DNA of 64,000 nt from an uncultured Roseateles sp. (GCF_913777145.1 NZ_CAJYPS010000024.1:186001-250000); one strand, 5' to 3'; positions 47,490-56,421 are shown, numbered from the stretch's first letter. Notes: generated by a model from the letters alone, not told the origin. Made by a program: numbers and translations.

Positions 47490-47968
47490 GTCTCAGCCAG
47501 TACACCCGCTTTCAACTTGCACACAGCCAGTTGGAGGCAGCTATAGGGCTCTACGTCACCGATCGAGACAGGCTGTCGGCGATCACACTGGCGGGAGCAG
47601 CTGACGTTCTTCTTTCGCAGTTGGTTTTGCGATCTGGTAAGCCCAACTTCACTGATCGCGTCGCGGAGAAGGCTGTGGCCGCGGAAGGGACTGCTGCTGC
47701 CCGCGAAGTAGTCGGCCAGCAAGTTAACAACACTCTTTTCATCAACCAGCTCAAGCATTTTGACGACGATGCGCAGGAGTTCATCGAGCTCGACGTCGAC
47801 GAGTGTGCGTTAGCGGCCATCTCGAAAGCCCTGGCGAACTATGTCAATCTGCCCGAGCACGAAAAGAATCTGGTACTGGCTTTCAAGCTGTGGATTAAGG
47901 AGAACCTTGATCCGAAGAAGTACAACGTCGAGTGCGATCCGAACTGGACCTCGCCGCCTGATGCATAG
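47486..47968 (+). CDS. Cassette protein, second of two tandem paralogues
   Basis: Starting at GTG 47486 gives 160 residues, exactly the length of its upstream paralogue, and a four-base overlap with it; an ATG upstream in the same frame would overlap the paralogue deeply. Shared features are SAITLAGAADVLLSQLV (against SVITLAGAASNVLDSLV), the following GK-x-x-F-x-D pattern, and an IELDVDE/VELDLEK stretch. The function is unknown. No attC-like site follows it. Confidence 0.65.
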   Translation: MSLSQYTRFQLAHSQLEAAIGLYVTDRDRLSAITLAGAADVLLSQLVLRSGKPNFTDRVAEKAVAAEGTAAAREVVGQQVNNTLFINQLKHFDDDAQEFIELDVDECALAAISKALANYVNLPEHEKNLVLAFKLWIKENLDPKKYNVECDPNWTSPPDA

Positions 47969-48026
47969 CCCTTTGCTCAAGCAGACCTGCGCCGGCAAGA
48001 CGCTCAAATCAAACATTTATCCGCAA

Positions 48027-48370
48027 AAAGCAAAGAGCCGGTCGTCTGACCGGCTCTTTGCTTTGGGACTTTGGCTGTTGGCTGTTCAGGGGTTCCCCTT
48101 TGGAGCCGCCGAGAAGCGCAGGAGCCCGGGGCGCGTGCGCAGCACGCTTCAAGAGCTGACTCGCGACGCCTGTTTGAACGGAGCGTAGCGCAGTGAGTTC
48201 GGCGCGGCCCCGGGTTTCGAGCATCGCAGGGAACCCACCCGCGCAGCGGGTGGGCGGCGGAACAGGGGCCGCTCTTTGCCCACTTTCTGGCGGGACAGAA
48301 AGTGGGTCGCCCGCCGGGGGCGAATTCCCGGCATGGGCCGCACGATAAACAACAAACCCCGGCTAAACCC
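48027..48370 (-). repeat. Structured repeat element, copy B (inverted)
   Basis: The inverted counterpart of 45192-45521. Stems: 48027-48043 with 48048-48064 (17 perfect pairs, GTCT loop); 48125-48132 with 48207-48214; 48234-48242 with 48246-48254; 48279-48289 with 48296-48306; and 48313-48318 with 48327-48332. Each matches a stem of copy A in position but mostly not in sequence. The outer end is only 33 bases before the transglutaminase start codon. Confidence 0.8.
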
Positions 48371-48402
48371 AACCAATCACGCCCCGCATACTCCCGGCTC
48401 AC

Positions 48403-48990
48403 ATGAACCCCGCCTTCCTCCACCCCACCCCCTGCATCGACGCCGACCACCCCAGCGTCGTCGCCCAGGCCCGCGCGCTAGCGGAAGAGGCAGGCTCCAC
48501 GCAAGACCTGGTACGCCGCTGCTTCGAGTTCGTGCGCGACGAGATCCGCCACAGCTCGGACCACCGCCTCAACCCCGTCACCTGCACCGCATCCGACGTG
48601 CTGCGCGAGCGCACCGGCTTTTGCTACGCCAAGAGCCACCTGCTGGCCGCGCTGCTGCGCGCCAACGGCGTGCCGGCCGGGCTGTGCTACCAGCGCCTGT
48701 CCATGGCGGACAGCGGCCAGGGCGCGCCCTATGGCCTGCATGGGCTGAACGCCGTGTGGCTGGCCGAGTTCGGCTGGGTGAGGCTGGATGCGCGCGGCAA
48801 CAAGCCGGGGCTGAGCACCGAGTTCCGGCCGCCCGCCGTGTCGCTGGCCTACACCGCCCGCGAGCCGCAGGAGCGCGACCTGCCCGAGATCTGGGCCGAG
48901 CCGCTGCCCGTGGTGCGCGAGGTGCTGCAAGGCGCCACCCGCTTCGAGGACGTGCTGGCCCGGCTGCCGGACCTGGAACTGTTGACCTGA
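48403..48990 (+). CDS. Transglutaminase-like cysteine protease-fold protein
   Basis: A 195-residue protein of the bacterial transglutaminase-like superfamily. The catalytic triad is visible: Cys in RTGFCYAKSHLLAALLR (~74), His in GLHGLNAVW (~109) and Asp in WVRLDARGN (~128). Such proteins act as peptidases or amide-transfer enzymes; the substrate is unknown. There is no signal peptide. The gene begins directly beyond repeat copy B, whose outer end must contain or adjoin its promoter. Confidence 0.9.
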   Translation: MNPAFLHPTPCIDADHPSVVAQARALAEEAGSTQDLVRRCFEFVRDEIRHSSDHRLNPVTCTASDVLRERTGFCYAKSHLLAALLRANGVPAGLCYQRLSMADSGQGAPYGLHGLNAVWLAEFGWVRLDARGNKPGLSTEFRPPAVSLAYTAREPQERDLPEIWAEPLPVVREVLQGATRFEDVLARLPDLELLT

Positions 48991-48991
48991 C

Positions 48992-50500
48992 TCAGCGCCG
49001 CACCGGCGACGCCGCCCGCCAGCCCGCATCCGCCCAACGCTGGAAGGCGCCCAGCAGCGCCGGCTCGGGCGACTGGCGCTCCGGCGTCAGCGTGGCCAGC
49101 GTCAGCACCTCGAAGCTGCGGCGGTAGCGGCCCTCGGCGCGCACCTCGCGGGCCACCAGCATCTGCGTGCCGCCCGGCACCCAGCCGGCAAACTCCAGCA
49201 CACCCAGACCCGGCTGCGCCGCGGCGGGCGGCAGCACGTCCAGCCGCCAGGGGCCACCGGCCTGGTCGTCCTTCTGGAACACCCACAGCTCGCGCCAGCC
49301 GTCCAGCGGCTGCACCGCCACCGCCAGCGCCCGGCCCTCGCGGTTGAGCGTGGCGGACGCAAGCGAGACCTGACCCCAGCTGCAGCGCCTCGCCAGCACC
49401 TGACCCCTGGCCTGCGGGTTGCTGAGCACCAGGCAGCGGTCGCCGTCGCTGCCGGGCTGCAGCGTCAGGCGCAGCGTGCCCAGGTCGCGCTGCTCGGTGC
49501 CGCCGGCGGCCACGCCGGTGCCCAGCCAGCGCGCGGCGTTCACGCGCATCGCGGCGTCGTTGTAGGCGGGCTGGTCGTCCTCGGCGAGCTCGGACGGCAC
49601 GACGGCCGCCAGGTCGCCCAGCGCGGCCAGTGCATTGCCGCCGGCGCCGCGGCGGGCCAGCGCGAACGCGAGGCTGGCGTCCACCGCGGCGCGGCGCATC
49701 ATCAGGCGGTTCTTCCAGGCCGGGCTCAGCGTGGCGGCGTCCAACTGGGCCAGCACCTGCTGGCGCCAGGTGTCGCGCGCCTCCTGCTCGCGCGGCGTGG
49801 CGCGCGGGTTGGCACACTCGGGGCGGGTCAGCGCCAGCGCGGCGCGCACGCGCTGCTCGGGCGTGGCGGCCACCGACAGCACGCGGCGGAAGGCCTCGCC
49901 CTCGTAGCAGACCTGCACGCGGCCGTCCTCGGCCTCGAACTGCTCGAACTTCAGGCCGTAGCGCGCCGCCACGTCCAGCTGGGCCGCGAGTGCGCCTTCG
50001 GCCGGCTTGGCATTGGGCACGGACGCGCGGTCGGCGATGCGCTCGGCCAGCGTGGCCATCGCGTCCAGCGCCTCGGCGCCCGCGGGGCCGGCCAGCTCGG
50101 CAGGCGTGGCGGCCTGCACATAGGCGGCGGCCAGGCCCAGGCCCAGGCTTTCCATGCCCCACTGCTGGCGGCTCAGGCGCAGCTGGGCCAGCAGCTCGGC
50201 GCTGGCGCCCTCGCCGCGCGGTGTGAGCAAGACCTGGCTCTTGCGCAACCAGCCGCCGCGCTCGCGCCGGTAGTCCCACACCTGCCAGTGGTCGGCGCGC
50301 TCGCCGCGCAGCTCCAGCGCCTCGCCGCGCCACAGCTGGGCCTGGGCGGTGGCGCTGTCGCGCGGGGCGCCGCGCAGCACCGCATCCTGGCTGACCAGGC
50401 CGGCGCGCGGGAAGTCCGCGGCACGGGCGCTACTGCACATCACCGCGGCCGAGGCCAGGGCAACCACGGCGGTCAGGGCGATCAGGGCAATGCGGCGCAT
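48992..50500 (-). CDS. Secreted hypothetical protein with SH3-like N-terminal region
   Basis: A 502-residue protein with a signal peptide (IALIALTAVVALASAAVM). After it, residues ~30-95 resemble a bacterial SH3-type domain (LRGAPRDSATAQAQLWRGEAL then DHWQVWDYRRERGGWLRKSQV). The remaining two thirds, helical then beta-rich, match no family that I know. Its start lies four bases after the stop of the SPFH gene, so the two form an operon and probably work together at the cell envelope (inference). Confidence 0.75.
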   Translation of the reverse strand: MRRIALIALTAVVALASAAVMCSSARAADFPRAGLVSQDAVLRGAPRDSATAQAQLWRGEALELRGERADHWQVWDYRRERGGWLRKSQVLLTPRGEGASAELLAQLRLSRQQWGMESLGLGLAAAYVQAATPAELAGPAGAEALDAMATLAERIADRASVPNAKPAEGALAAQLDVAARYGLKFEQFEAEDGRVQVCYEGEAFRRVLSVAATPEQRVRAALALTRPECANPRATPREQEARDTWRQQVLAQLDAATLSPAWKNRLMMRRAAVDASLAFALARRGAGGNALAALGDLAAVVPSELAEDDQPAYNDAAMRVNAARWLGTGVAAGGTEQRDLGTLRLTLQPGSDGDRCLVLSNPQARGQVLARRCSWGQVSLASATLNREGRALAVAVQPLDGWRELWVFQKDDQAGGPWRLDVLPPAAAQPGLGVLEFAGWVPGGTQMLVAREVRAEGRYRRSFEVLTLATLTPERQSPEPALLGAFQRWADAGWRAASPVRR

Positions 50501-50504
50501 GGCA

Positions 50505-51755
50505 TCACTCCTTGGCGTCGGCGTCGCTGGTGGCCGCAGCGGCGGCCGGCTTGGCCGCGCCCAGCAGCGCGTTGCCTATGAAGCCGCCGGCCGCGGGCGG
50601 CGGCGCGATGATGACCTGCACCTTGTCGGACAGCTTGTCGGCCATGGCCTTTTGCACCAGCAGCGGGTGGCGGGTGATGAGCTCGCCCTCGCGCGCCATC
50701 TGCTCGGCCTGGGCGCGGCCCAGCTGGGCCACGCGGTAGGCCTCGGCGTCGGCCAGCCTCTCGCGCGCGGCGGCCTCGGCCTCCACCTCGATGCGGCGCG
50801 CCTTGGCCGCGCCCTCGGCCTGCTTGATGCGCGCGGCGTTGTCGGCCTCGGCCTCCAGCGAGCGCTGCGCGATCTGCTGCTGCTTGAAGGGCAGCACATG
50901 CTTCATCGCCTCTTCCTGCGCCTTGGCCGCGATGATCTGCTCGCGCCCGGCCGCCTCGGCGGCGGTCTCGCGGCGCACCTTGTCGGCCGCGGCCTGCAGC
51001 TCGGTCTCCTTCACGCGCTTGTCGGCGATCTCCAGCGTGTAGCGCATGCGCTCGCTGGCCAGGCTGTCGGACAGCAGGCGGTCCATGCCCTTGCGGTAGT
51101 CGGCCGGCAGGTCCACCGAACCGATCTGCACGCCCTTGAGCAGGATGCCGTCGGGCGCCAGCCGCGCGCGCAGCTCGGTCTCCAGCGCCGCGGCGATTTC
51201 GGCGCGCTGGCTGGAGAAGATCTCGCGCACCGTGTGGCGGGCGATCTGCTTGTAGACCACGGCCTGCAGCGCGGGCGCGATGACGTCGGCCTCCAGCGCG
51301 TCGGGCAGGCGGCGGGCCAGCTCGGGCAGGCGGCGCTCGTCCAGGCTCCAGCGCAGCGTCAGATCCAGGCCCAGCGACAGGCCCTCCACCGACTGCAGCG
51401 GCGCCGGACCGTCGGCGCGCGCCAGTTGCGTGGGGTGGTAGCTCTGATCGCGCAGCGGGAACAGGCGCAGCTCGTGCAGGCCGGGGATCATCAGGTAGCT
51501 GCCGCTGCGGAACTCGCTGGTGCTGCCGCTGAACTGGTTGGTGCGCAGCGCGGCCATGCCGTGGGGCACGGCCTGCAGCGGCGGGTGGGTCAGCAGCACA
51601 TAGCCGCCCGCGGTGGCGGCGCCCAGCAGCAGCAGCGGCGGCAGCAGACGGCGCAGCGTGCGGCCGGCCGCGGGCGCGGCGGCCAGCGAGTGGGCGCCAC
51701 GGCGGGCCAGGGCCTGGCGGGCGGCAGCGGCGAGGGTCTTGAGGCGTTGAAGCAT
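50505..51755 (-). CDS. SPFH/prohibitin-domain membrane protein
   Basis: A 416-residue protein with one N-terminal membrane helix (LLPPLLLLGAATAGGYVLL, ~38-56), an SPFH/band-7 domain (~60-240) and a long Ala/Glu/Arg-rich coiled coil (~240-370, e.g. EAEAAARERLADAEAYRVAQ). SPFH proteins form ring-shaped scaffolds in membrane microdomains. ATG 51755 is chosen although the frame is open further, since the rest upstream overlaps the divergent response regulator. It is cotranscribed with the secreted protein downstream. Confidence 0.87.
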   Translation of the reverse strand: MLQRLKTLAAAARQALARRGAHSLAAAPAAGRTLRRLLPPLLLLGAATAGGYVLLTHPPLQAVPHGMAALRTNQFSGSTSEFRSGSYLMIPGLHELRLFPLRDQSYHPTQLARADGPAPLQSVEGLSLGLDLTLRWSLDERRLPELARRLPDALEADVIAPALQAVVYKQIARHTVREIFSSQRAEIAAALETELRARLAPDGILLKGVQIGSVDLPADYRKGMDRLLSDSLASERMRYTLEIADKRVKETELQAAADKVRRETAAEAAGREQIIAAKAQEEAMKHVLPFKQQQIAQRSLEAEADNAARIKQAEGAAKARRIEVEAEAAARERLADAEAYRVAQLGRAQAEQMAREGELITRHPLLVQKAMADKLSDKVQVIIAPPPAAGGFIGNALLGAAKPAAAAATSDADAKE

Positions 51756-51926
51756 GAGCGGCTCCGGGGCGTTGCGCACCGCATTCGGGGTGGGGCGGTG
51801 CATGGCGGCCATGGTTGCCGGACGCGCGGGAAGGGACGAGGGCCGCGCGGGGCGCGAGTCTTCCGGCGGTGCGGAAGATTTGCTCCGGCGGGCCGGAGGC
51901 GCCCCCTTTTTCGCCAGAATCGCCCC

Positions 51927-52634
51927 ATGCCCCGCATCGCCGTCATCGAAGACGACCCCACCACCAGCGAACAGCTGGCCGGCTGGATACGCACCGCCCG
52001 CCCCGAGCTGGTGGTGGACCAGTGGCTGGACCGCGACTCGGCCGAGGCCGCGCTGCACCGCGAGCGCTACGAGCTGGTGGTGCTGGACATCGAGCTGGGC
52101 CGCGAGCGCAATGCCGGCGTCGCGCTGATCAACGAGATCAACAAGCAGGGCCTGGGCACGCCGGTGCTGGTGGTGTCGGCCATGCCGGCGGCCATCTACC
52201 GCAGCATCATGAAGGCGCTGGACGCCTGGGACTACCTGCAGAAGACCACCTTCGACGAGGCCGAGTTCGTCGAGACCTTCCTGGACATCCTGCGCACCGC
52301 GCGGGGGCGCGAGCCGGCGCCCAAGCTCGCCGCCGCAAGACCCGACCCCGACACCACGCTGCTGCTGGACCCGCTGAAGCAGCGCACACCCATGTGGCGC
52401 GGCCAGCGCGTGAACCTGCCGCTGACGGCCCAGCGCATCCTGGCCACGCTGCATGCGCGCACCGGCGAGGTGGTGAGCTACGAGGAGCTGTTCGACGTGG
52501 TCAAGAGCGGCCGCAACCGCGACAACGTGCGCAAGCACGTGGCCACGATACGCGACGCCTTCCGCGACGTGGACCCGGCCTTCGACGGCATCGAGAACAT
52601 CCCGATGCGCGGCTTCCGCTGGTCGGGTGGATGA
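51927..52634 (+). CDS. Response regulator with winged-helix output domain
   Basis: A 235-residue regulator. The receiver has EDD at residues ~8-10, phospho-acceptor Asp in VVLDIELG and a Lys in YLQKTTFDE. A C-terminal OmpR/PhoB-like winged helix follows (VNLPLTAQRILATLHARTG, NVRKHVATIRDAF, GIENIPMRGFRWS). The sensor kinase gene begins 103 bases downstream. It is divergent from the SPFH operon, which it might control (inference). Confidence 0.9.
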   Translation: MPRIAVIEDDPTTSEQLAGWIRTARPELVVDQWLDRDSAEAALHRERYELVVLDIELGRERNAGVALINEINKQGLGTPVLVVSAMPAAIYRSIMKALDAWDYLQKTTFDEAEFVETFLDILRTARGREPAPKLAAARPDPDTTLLLDPLKQRTPMWRGQRVNLPLTAQRILATLHARTGEVVSYEELFDVVKSGRNRDNVRKHVATIRDAFRDVDPAFDGIENIPMRGFRWSGG

Positions 52635-52737
52635 GCCCACCCCCTACCGGCTTCGCCGGCCCCCTCAAGGGGGCGCTGCCTGTGGCCCGGCAAAGCCGGT
52701 TCCACGGCAGCCGCTGGGTAATGCTGGGGCACCAGTC
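52635..52737. repeat. Hairpin repeat between regulator and kinase genes
   Basis: The gap holds CCGGC-TTC-GCCGG (52647-52659), a CCCCC...GGGGG arm (52660-52673) and CCGGC-AAA-GCCGG (52687-52699). I know sequences of this style as dispersed intergenic repeats in Comamonadaceae (from memory, not checked). Confidence 0.55.
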
Positions 52738-54846
52738 GTGAAGCTGGGCCCTGTCGACCTGCCGCTGTCCAGCGTGCCGCGCCTGGGCGTGGCCGCGTTC
52801 CGCAGCCGCATCGTCTTCCACCTGGTGTTCATCGCGCTGGCGCTGGCCACGCTGGCACTGGCGGTGGCGCTGCTGAACGAGGAGCGCCAGCGCAATGCGC
52901 AGCGCTACGAGCAGACCTTTGCGAAGTCGCTGGCCGAGATCGCGGCGCTGCTGCGCCACCCCTCGGGCCAGCTGGCGCTGCTCAACCCCGAGCCGCCGCA
53001 GGTGGAGCCGGGCTGGGTGGCGCCGCTGGTGCTGCCCTTCGGCGCCATCGACTTCGACGACGCCGCCAAGGCCCGCCGCGCGGTGGAGATGGCGGGCTGC
53101 GGCCGCCAGTACCCCGGCGGCGCCAGCCTGTGCGCGGCCGTGGGCAGCAATGCCTATGCGGGCGGCTTCGTCTACCTGGTGGCCAGCCTGGACGCGCCGC
53201 CGCTGCTGACCCGCGAGCGCGGCGCCCACGAGCTGGGCGACCTGCACCGCGTGCGCGTGAGCCTGCGCCGCAACGGCCAGGAACAGCACTGGCTGGCGGC
53301 GCTGGAAGCCAGCGAGCGGCCGCAGCGCGGCGGCAACGGCCCGCCACCCACCCAGGTGGCCCAGCTGGCCGGCTTTGCGGTGGAGGCGGGCGACAGCGCC
53401 ACGCTGCCGCGCCAGGGCCGGCCGCTGCGCGACTTCCGCGGCTGGATCTGGCGCGAGGGCCCCTGCGTGAACGCCGCGCCCGAGGCCGCCTGCCAGCGCC
53501 GCACCACGCTGTCGCTGCGCCTACCGGTGGAGGCCTTCCGCGAGGCGCTGTTCCGCCCCGGCGGCCCGCAGTGGCCGCCCGAGGACCTGCCGCGCATCGG
53601 CCTGCAGCTGGCGCTGCTGGGGCCCGAGGGCAGCACGCTGTTCGACAGCGCCAGCCCCGGCGCCGAACCGCCACTGACGCTGGCCCGGCTGGCCGGTGCA
53701 CTGGGCCCGGGCGAGACGCTGACCATCGCGCACGGCCCGGCGCTGCTGGCCTCGCTGCAGGGCGCCGACGCGCCCGGCACCCTGCCCTCGCCCTGGTTGA
53801 CCGCGCTGATCCAGCACCTGCCCGCGCCGGCCACGCCGCGCACGCTCAGCGCCACCGAGCCCATCGCGACGCCGCAGGGGCGCTTCCAGGTCACTCTGAC
53901 CGGCGACCTGAAGGGGCTGGACCGCGCGCTGAGCGCCAGCGCCGCGCGCCTGGCCTGGCCGGTGGGCGCGATGCTGGCCGCGATCGCGCTGGCCTGGCTC
54001 ATCATCGAGATGGGCCTGGTGCGCCGCGTGGCCCGCCTGACGCGGCGCGCGGCGGCGCTGTCCCACCAGCTGCAGAGCCCCAGCGCACGCTTCGAGCTGG
54101 GCACGCTGGACGTGGCCGACCTGCGTGGCCGCGACGAGCTGGGCATCCTGGCCGGCGTGCTGGCCGACCTGCTGCAGCACGCGCGCGACGGCCTGCGCCG
54201 CGAACAGCTGCGCACCGAGCGCGAGCACGACCAGTGGCAGGCGGTGGGCCACGAGATCATGTCGCCGCTGCACTCGCTGATGCTGCTGCACGCCAACCCG
54301 GCCGACACCAGCCACCGCTATGTGCAGCGCATGCAGCAGGCGGTGAAGGTGCTGTACGGCCAGGCCTCGCCCAGCGAGGCACTGGCCGCCGCGCCGGTGG
54401 ACGCGGGCCGGCTGGACCTGGACGCCTTCCTGCGCCAGGTGGCCGAGAACGCCAGCTATGCCGGCATCGCCAACGTCTGCTACCTGCCCGCGCCCGAGCC
54501 GGTGTGGGTGCAGGCGGACGAATACCCGCTGGAAGACGCGATCACCCATGTGCTGAGCAACGCCGACCGCTACCGCCCGGCCGGCACACCCATCACGCTG
54601 ACGCTGCAGGCACAGGACGAACTCGCGCGGGTGGCGGTGCACAACCAGGGCCCGCCCATCGCCGAGGATCAACTCGCGCGCATCTTCGACTACGGCGTCA
54701 GCGACGCCGCGCCCGACGACGGCAGCCCCCGCCGCGGCCAGGGCCTGTTCGTGGCCAAGACCTACCTGGCCAAGATGGGCGGCCACATCGCGGCGCGCAA
54801 TGTGGCGGATGGGGTGGTGTTCGAGATCGGGTTGAGGCGGGGCTGA
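52738..54846 (+). CDS. Membrane sensor histidine kinase
   Basis: A sensor of about 702 residues. It has a first membrane helix (IVFHLVFIALALATLALAVAL, ~24-44), a large periplasmic domain to ~residue 400, a second helix (WPVGAMLAAIALAWLIIEM), a HAMP-like linker, and a kinase core with H-box VGHEIMSPLHSLMLLH, N-box DAITHVLSNADRYRP and G-box GQGLFVAKTYLAKMGG. The only start that keeps the first helix and avoids the repeat gap is GTG 52738; no in-frame ATG lies nearby. It should pair with the regulator just upstream. The ligand of the unusual large sensor domain is unknown. Confidence 0.87.
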   Translation: MKLGPVDLPLSSVPRLGVAAFRSRIVFHLVFIALALATLALAVALLNEERQRNAQRYEQTFAKSLAEIAALLRHPSGQLALLNPEPPQVEPGWVAPLVLPFGAIDFDDAAKARRAVEMAGCGRQYPGGASLCAAVGSNAYAGGFVYLVASLDAPPLLTRERGAHELGDLHRVRVSLRRNGQEQHWLAALEASERPQRGGNGPPPTQVAQLAGFAVEAGDSATLPRQGRPLRDFRGWIWREGPCVNAAPEAACQRRTTLSLRLPVEAFREALFRPGGPQWPPEDLPRIGLQLALLGPEGSTLFDSASPGAEPPLTLARLAGALGPGETLTIAHGPALLASLQGADAPGTLPSPWLTALIQHLPAPATPRTLSATEPIATPQGRFQVTLTGDLKGLDRALSASAARLAWPVGAMLAAIALAWLIIEMGLVRRVARLTRRAAALSHQLQSPSARFELGTLDVADLRGRDELGILAGVLADLLQHARDGLRREQLRTEREHDQWQAVGHEIMSPLHSLMLLHANPADTSHRYVQRMQQAVKVLYGQASPSEALAAAPVDAGRLDLDAFLRQVAENASYAGIANVCYLPAPEPVWVQADEYPLEDAITHVLSNADRYRPAGTPITLTLQAQDELARVAVHNQGPPIAEDQLARIFDYGVSDAAPDDGSPRRGQGLFVAKTYLAKMGGHIAARNVADGVVFEIGLRRG

Positions 54847-54871
54847 GGCCGCCGGGGCACGGGGACGGGGG

Positions 54872-55198
54872 TCAGCCCTTGCGAGCCATGCGCCCCAGCG
54901 CCTCGCGCGCCGCCAGCTCGGAGCTCAGCGACAGCTCCAGCGGCGTGCGCACCAGGCCGGCGTGGGCGTATTGGAGGTTCTCGTAGAGCTCGGCGGCGGC
55001 CGGGAAGTGCGGCAGCAGCTCGTCCAGCGCCGGGTGGGCCTGGTGCTCGCGCAGCTCGGCATTGAGCTTGTCGACGAGCAGGCGGTACTGCTGCGGGTCC
55101 ACCGCCTTGCCCTGCTGGTCGATCGCGTCCAGCAACTGGGCCAGACGCACGAAGGACAGCAGCTCGGTCGGCACGCTCAGGCGTATCACTTGGGCCAT
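54872..55198 (-). CDS. Hypothetical small helical protein
   Basis: A 108-residue soluble protein rich in Leu, Ala and Glu (MAQVIRLSVPTELLSFVRLA; later DKLNAELREHQAHPALDELLPHF). I recognise no domain. ATG 55198 is preferred, with a second possible start five codons upstream. It converges on the kinase gene. Confidence 0.6.
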   Translation of the reverse strand: MAQVIRLSVPTELLSFVRLAQLLDAIDQQGKAVDPQQYRLLVDKLNAELREHQAHPALDELLPHFPAAAELYENLQYAHAGLVRTPLELSLSSELAAREALGRMARKG

Positions 55199-55285
55199 GT
55201 CTATCTCCTGCATTCGGGACTGGCCTTTACTTGCCCCCGCAGGCCGCGATTTCAAGCCCGGACGTCTGTGAAGAAGTGCGCAGCC

Positions 55286-56065
55286 TCAGACCGTGGGCAC
55301 GGTGCCGCCGTCGATCACATGCTCGGTGCCGGTGATGGCGCTGGCCCGGGGCGACAGCAGGAAGGCGATCAGCTCCGCCACCTCGCGCGGCCGATTGGGC
55401 CGGCCCAGCGGAATGCCGCCCAGCGAGTCCATCACCCGCTGCCGCGCCGCCTCGGTGCTGAGGCCCTGGCTGCGCGCGATCTCGGCCACCAGGCCCACGG
55501 CGCCGTCGGTCTCCACCCAGCCGGGCGACACGCGCAGCACCCGCACCCCCTGCGGCGCGACCAGCTTGGACAGGCCCTTGCTGTAGTTGGCCAGCGCGGC
55601 CTTGGCGGCCGCGTAGGCCAGCGTGGCCTCGGGCAGCGGCAGCTGCGACTGGATGGAGCCCACGTGCACGACGACGCCGGCCCGCTGCGCCTGCATCAGC
55701 GGCAGCAGTGCGCGGTCCAGCCGCACCGCGGGCATCAGGTTGAGGTCCAGCGCCGCCTGCCACTGGGCGTCGTCCAGCACCGCATAGCCGCCGGCCGGGG
55801 CGGACGAGCCGCCCACCACATGCACCAGGCCGTCCAGCCCGCCCCAGCGCTGCCGCACCGCCTGCGCCACCTGTTCACAGCCGGCGGCCGTGCTCAGGTC
55901 GGCCGCCACCTGGCGCTCCGGCGGCAGGGCGCTGCTGGCGCTGCGCGCCGCCACCAGCAGATCGGCCCCGGCCTCCAGCAGGCAGGCCACCGTGGCCTGG
56001 CCCACGCCCTTGCTGCCGCCCGCGACGAGGATGCGGCGGCCCTGCAGTTCCAGCCAGGCGCTCAT
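55286..56065 (-). CDS. SDR-family oxidoreductase
   Basis: A 259-residue short-chain dehydrogenase with VAGGSKGVGQATVACLLEAG (residues ~14-33), VHVGSIQSQ (catalytic Ser), YAAAKAALANYSKGLSK (Tyr-x-x-x-Lys) and the usual end GTEHVIDGGTVP. The NTF2-like gene upstream overlaps its start by four bases, so the two are translated together. A divergent HxlR gene probably regulates both. Confidence 0.9.
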   Translation of the reverse strand: MSAWLELQGRRILVAGGSKGVGQATVACLLEAGADLLVAARSASSALPPERQVAADLSTAAGCEQVAQAVRQRWGGLDGLVHVVGGSSAPAGGYAVLDDAQWQAALDLNLMPAVRLDRALLPLMQAQRAGVVVHVGSIQSQLPLPEATLAYAAAKAALANYSKGLSKLVAPQGVRVLRVSPGWVETDGAVGLVAEIARSQGLSTEAARQRVMDSLGGIPLGRPNRPREVAELIAFLLSPRASAITGTEHVIDGGTVPTV

Positions 56066-56421
56066 GGGTGGATCTCCAGCGAACGGATGAGCCCGTCGCG
56101 CAGCTCGAACACATGGGCCAGCTCCAGCGGGCTGCCGGGGAAGTGACCGCTGACGCGCGCGACCACGGTCACGACCTGGCCCTCGCGCGTCCAGCGCAGG
56201 GGTTGGGCCACATGCTGGTAGCGGGCCTTGGCGGCCTGCATCCAGGCCTGCACGGCCGCCGGGCCGGTGTGGGTCCGGGCCTCGTCGAGGACGCGGCCGT
56301 CGGGTTCGAAGCAGGCCGCCAGGCGGGCCGCGTCGCCGGCTCGGTCGGCCGCGAAATAGCGGCTCAGCGGCTCGGGCAGCAAGCCGTCGGCGGGCATGTC
56401 GGAGGTGGGAAGATGGTTCAT
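56062..56421 (-). CDS. NTF2/SnoaL-like protein
   Basis: A 119-residue NTF2-fold protein (EPLSRYFAADRAGDAARLAA, ending FELRDGLIRSLEIHP). Members are small-molecule isomerases or binding proteins; no function can be stated. Its stop overlaps the start of the SDR gene (ATGA). It is divergent from the HxlR gene 62 bases away. Confidence 0.8.
   Translation of the reverse strand: MNHLPTSDMPADGLLPEPLSRYFAADRAGDAARLAACFEPDGRVLDEARTHTGPAAVQAWMQAAKARYQHVAQPLRWTREGQVVTVVARVSGHFPGSPLELAHVFELRDGLIRSLEIHP

Noticed and set aside
45192..48370. An insertion sequence or composite transposon bounded by the inverted repeats
   Set aside because: No transposase frame, no terminal target duplication that I could see, and the repeats are multi-stem elements rather than transposon ends.
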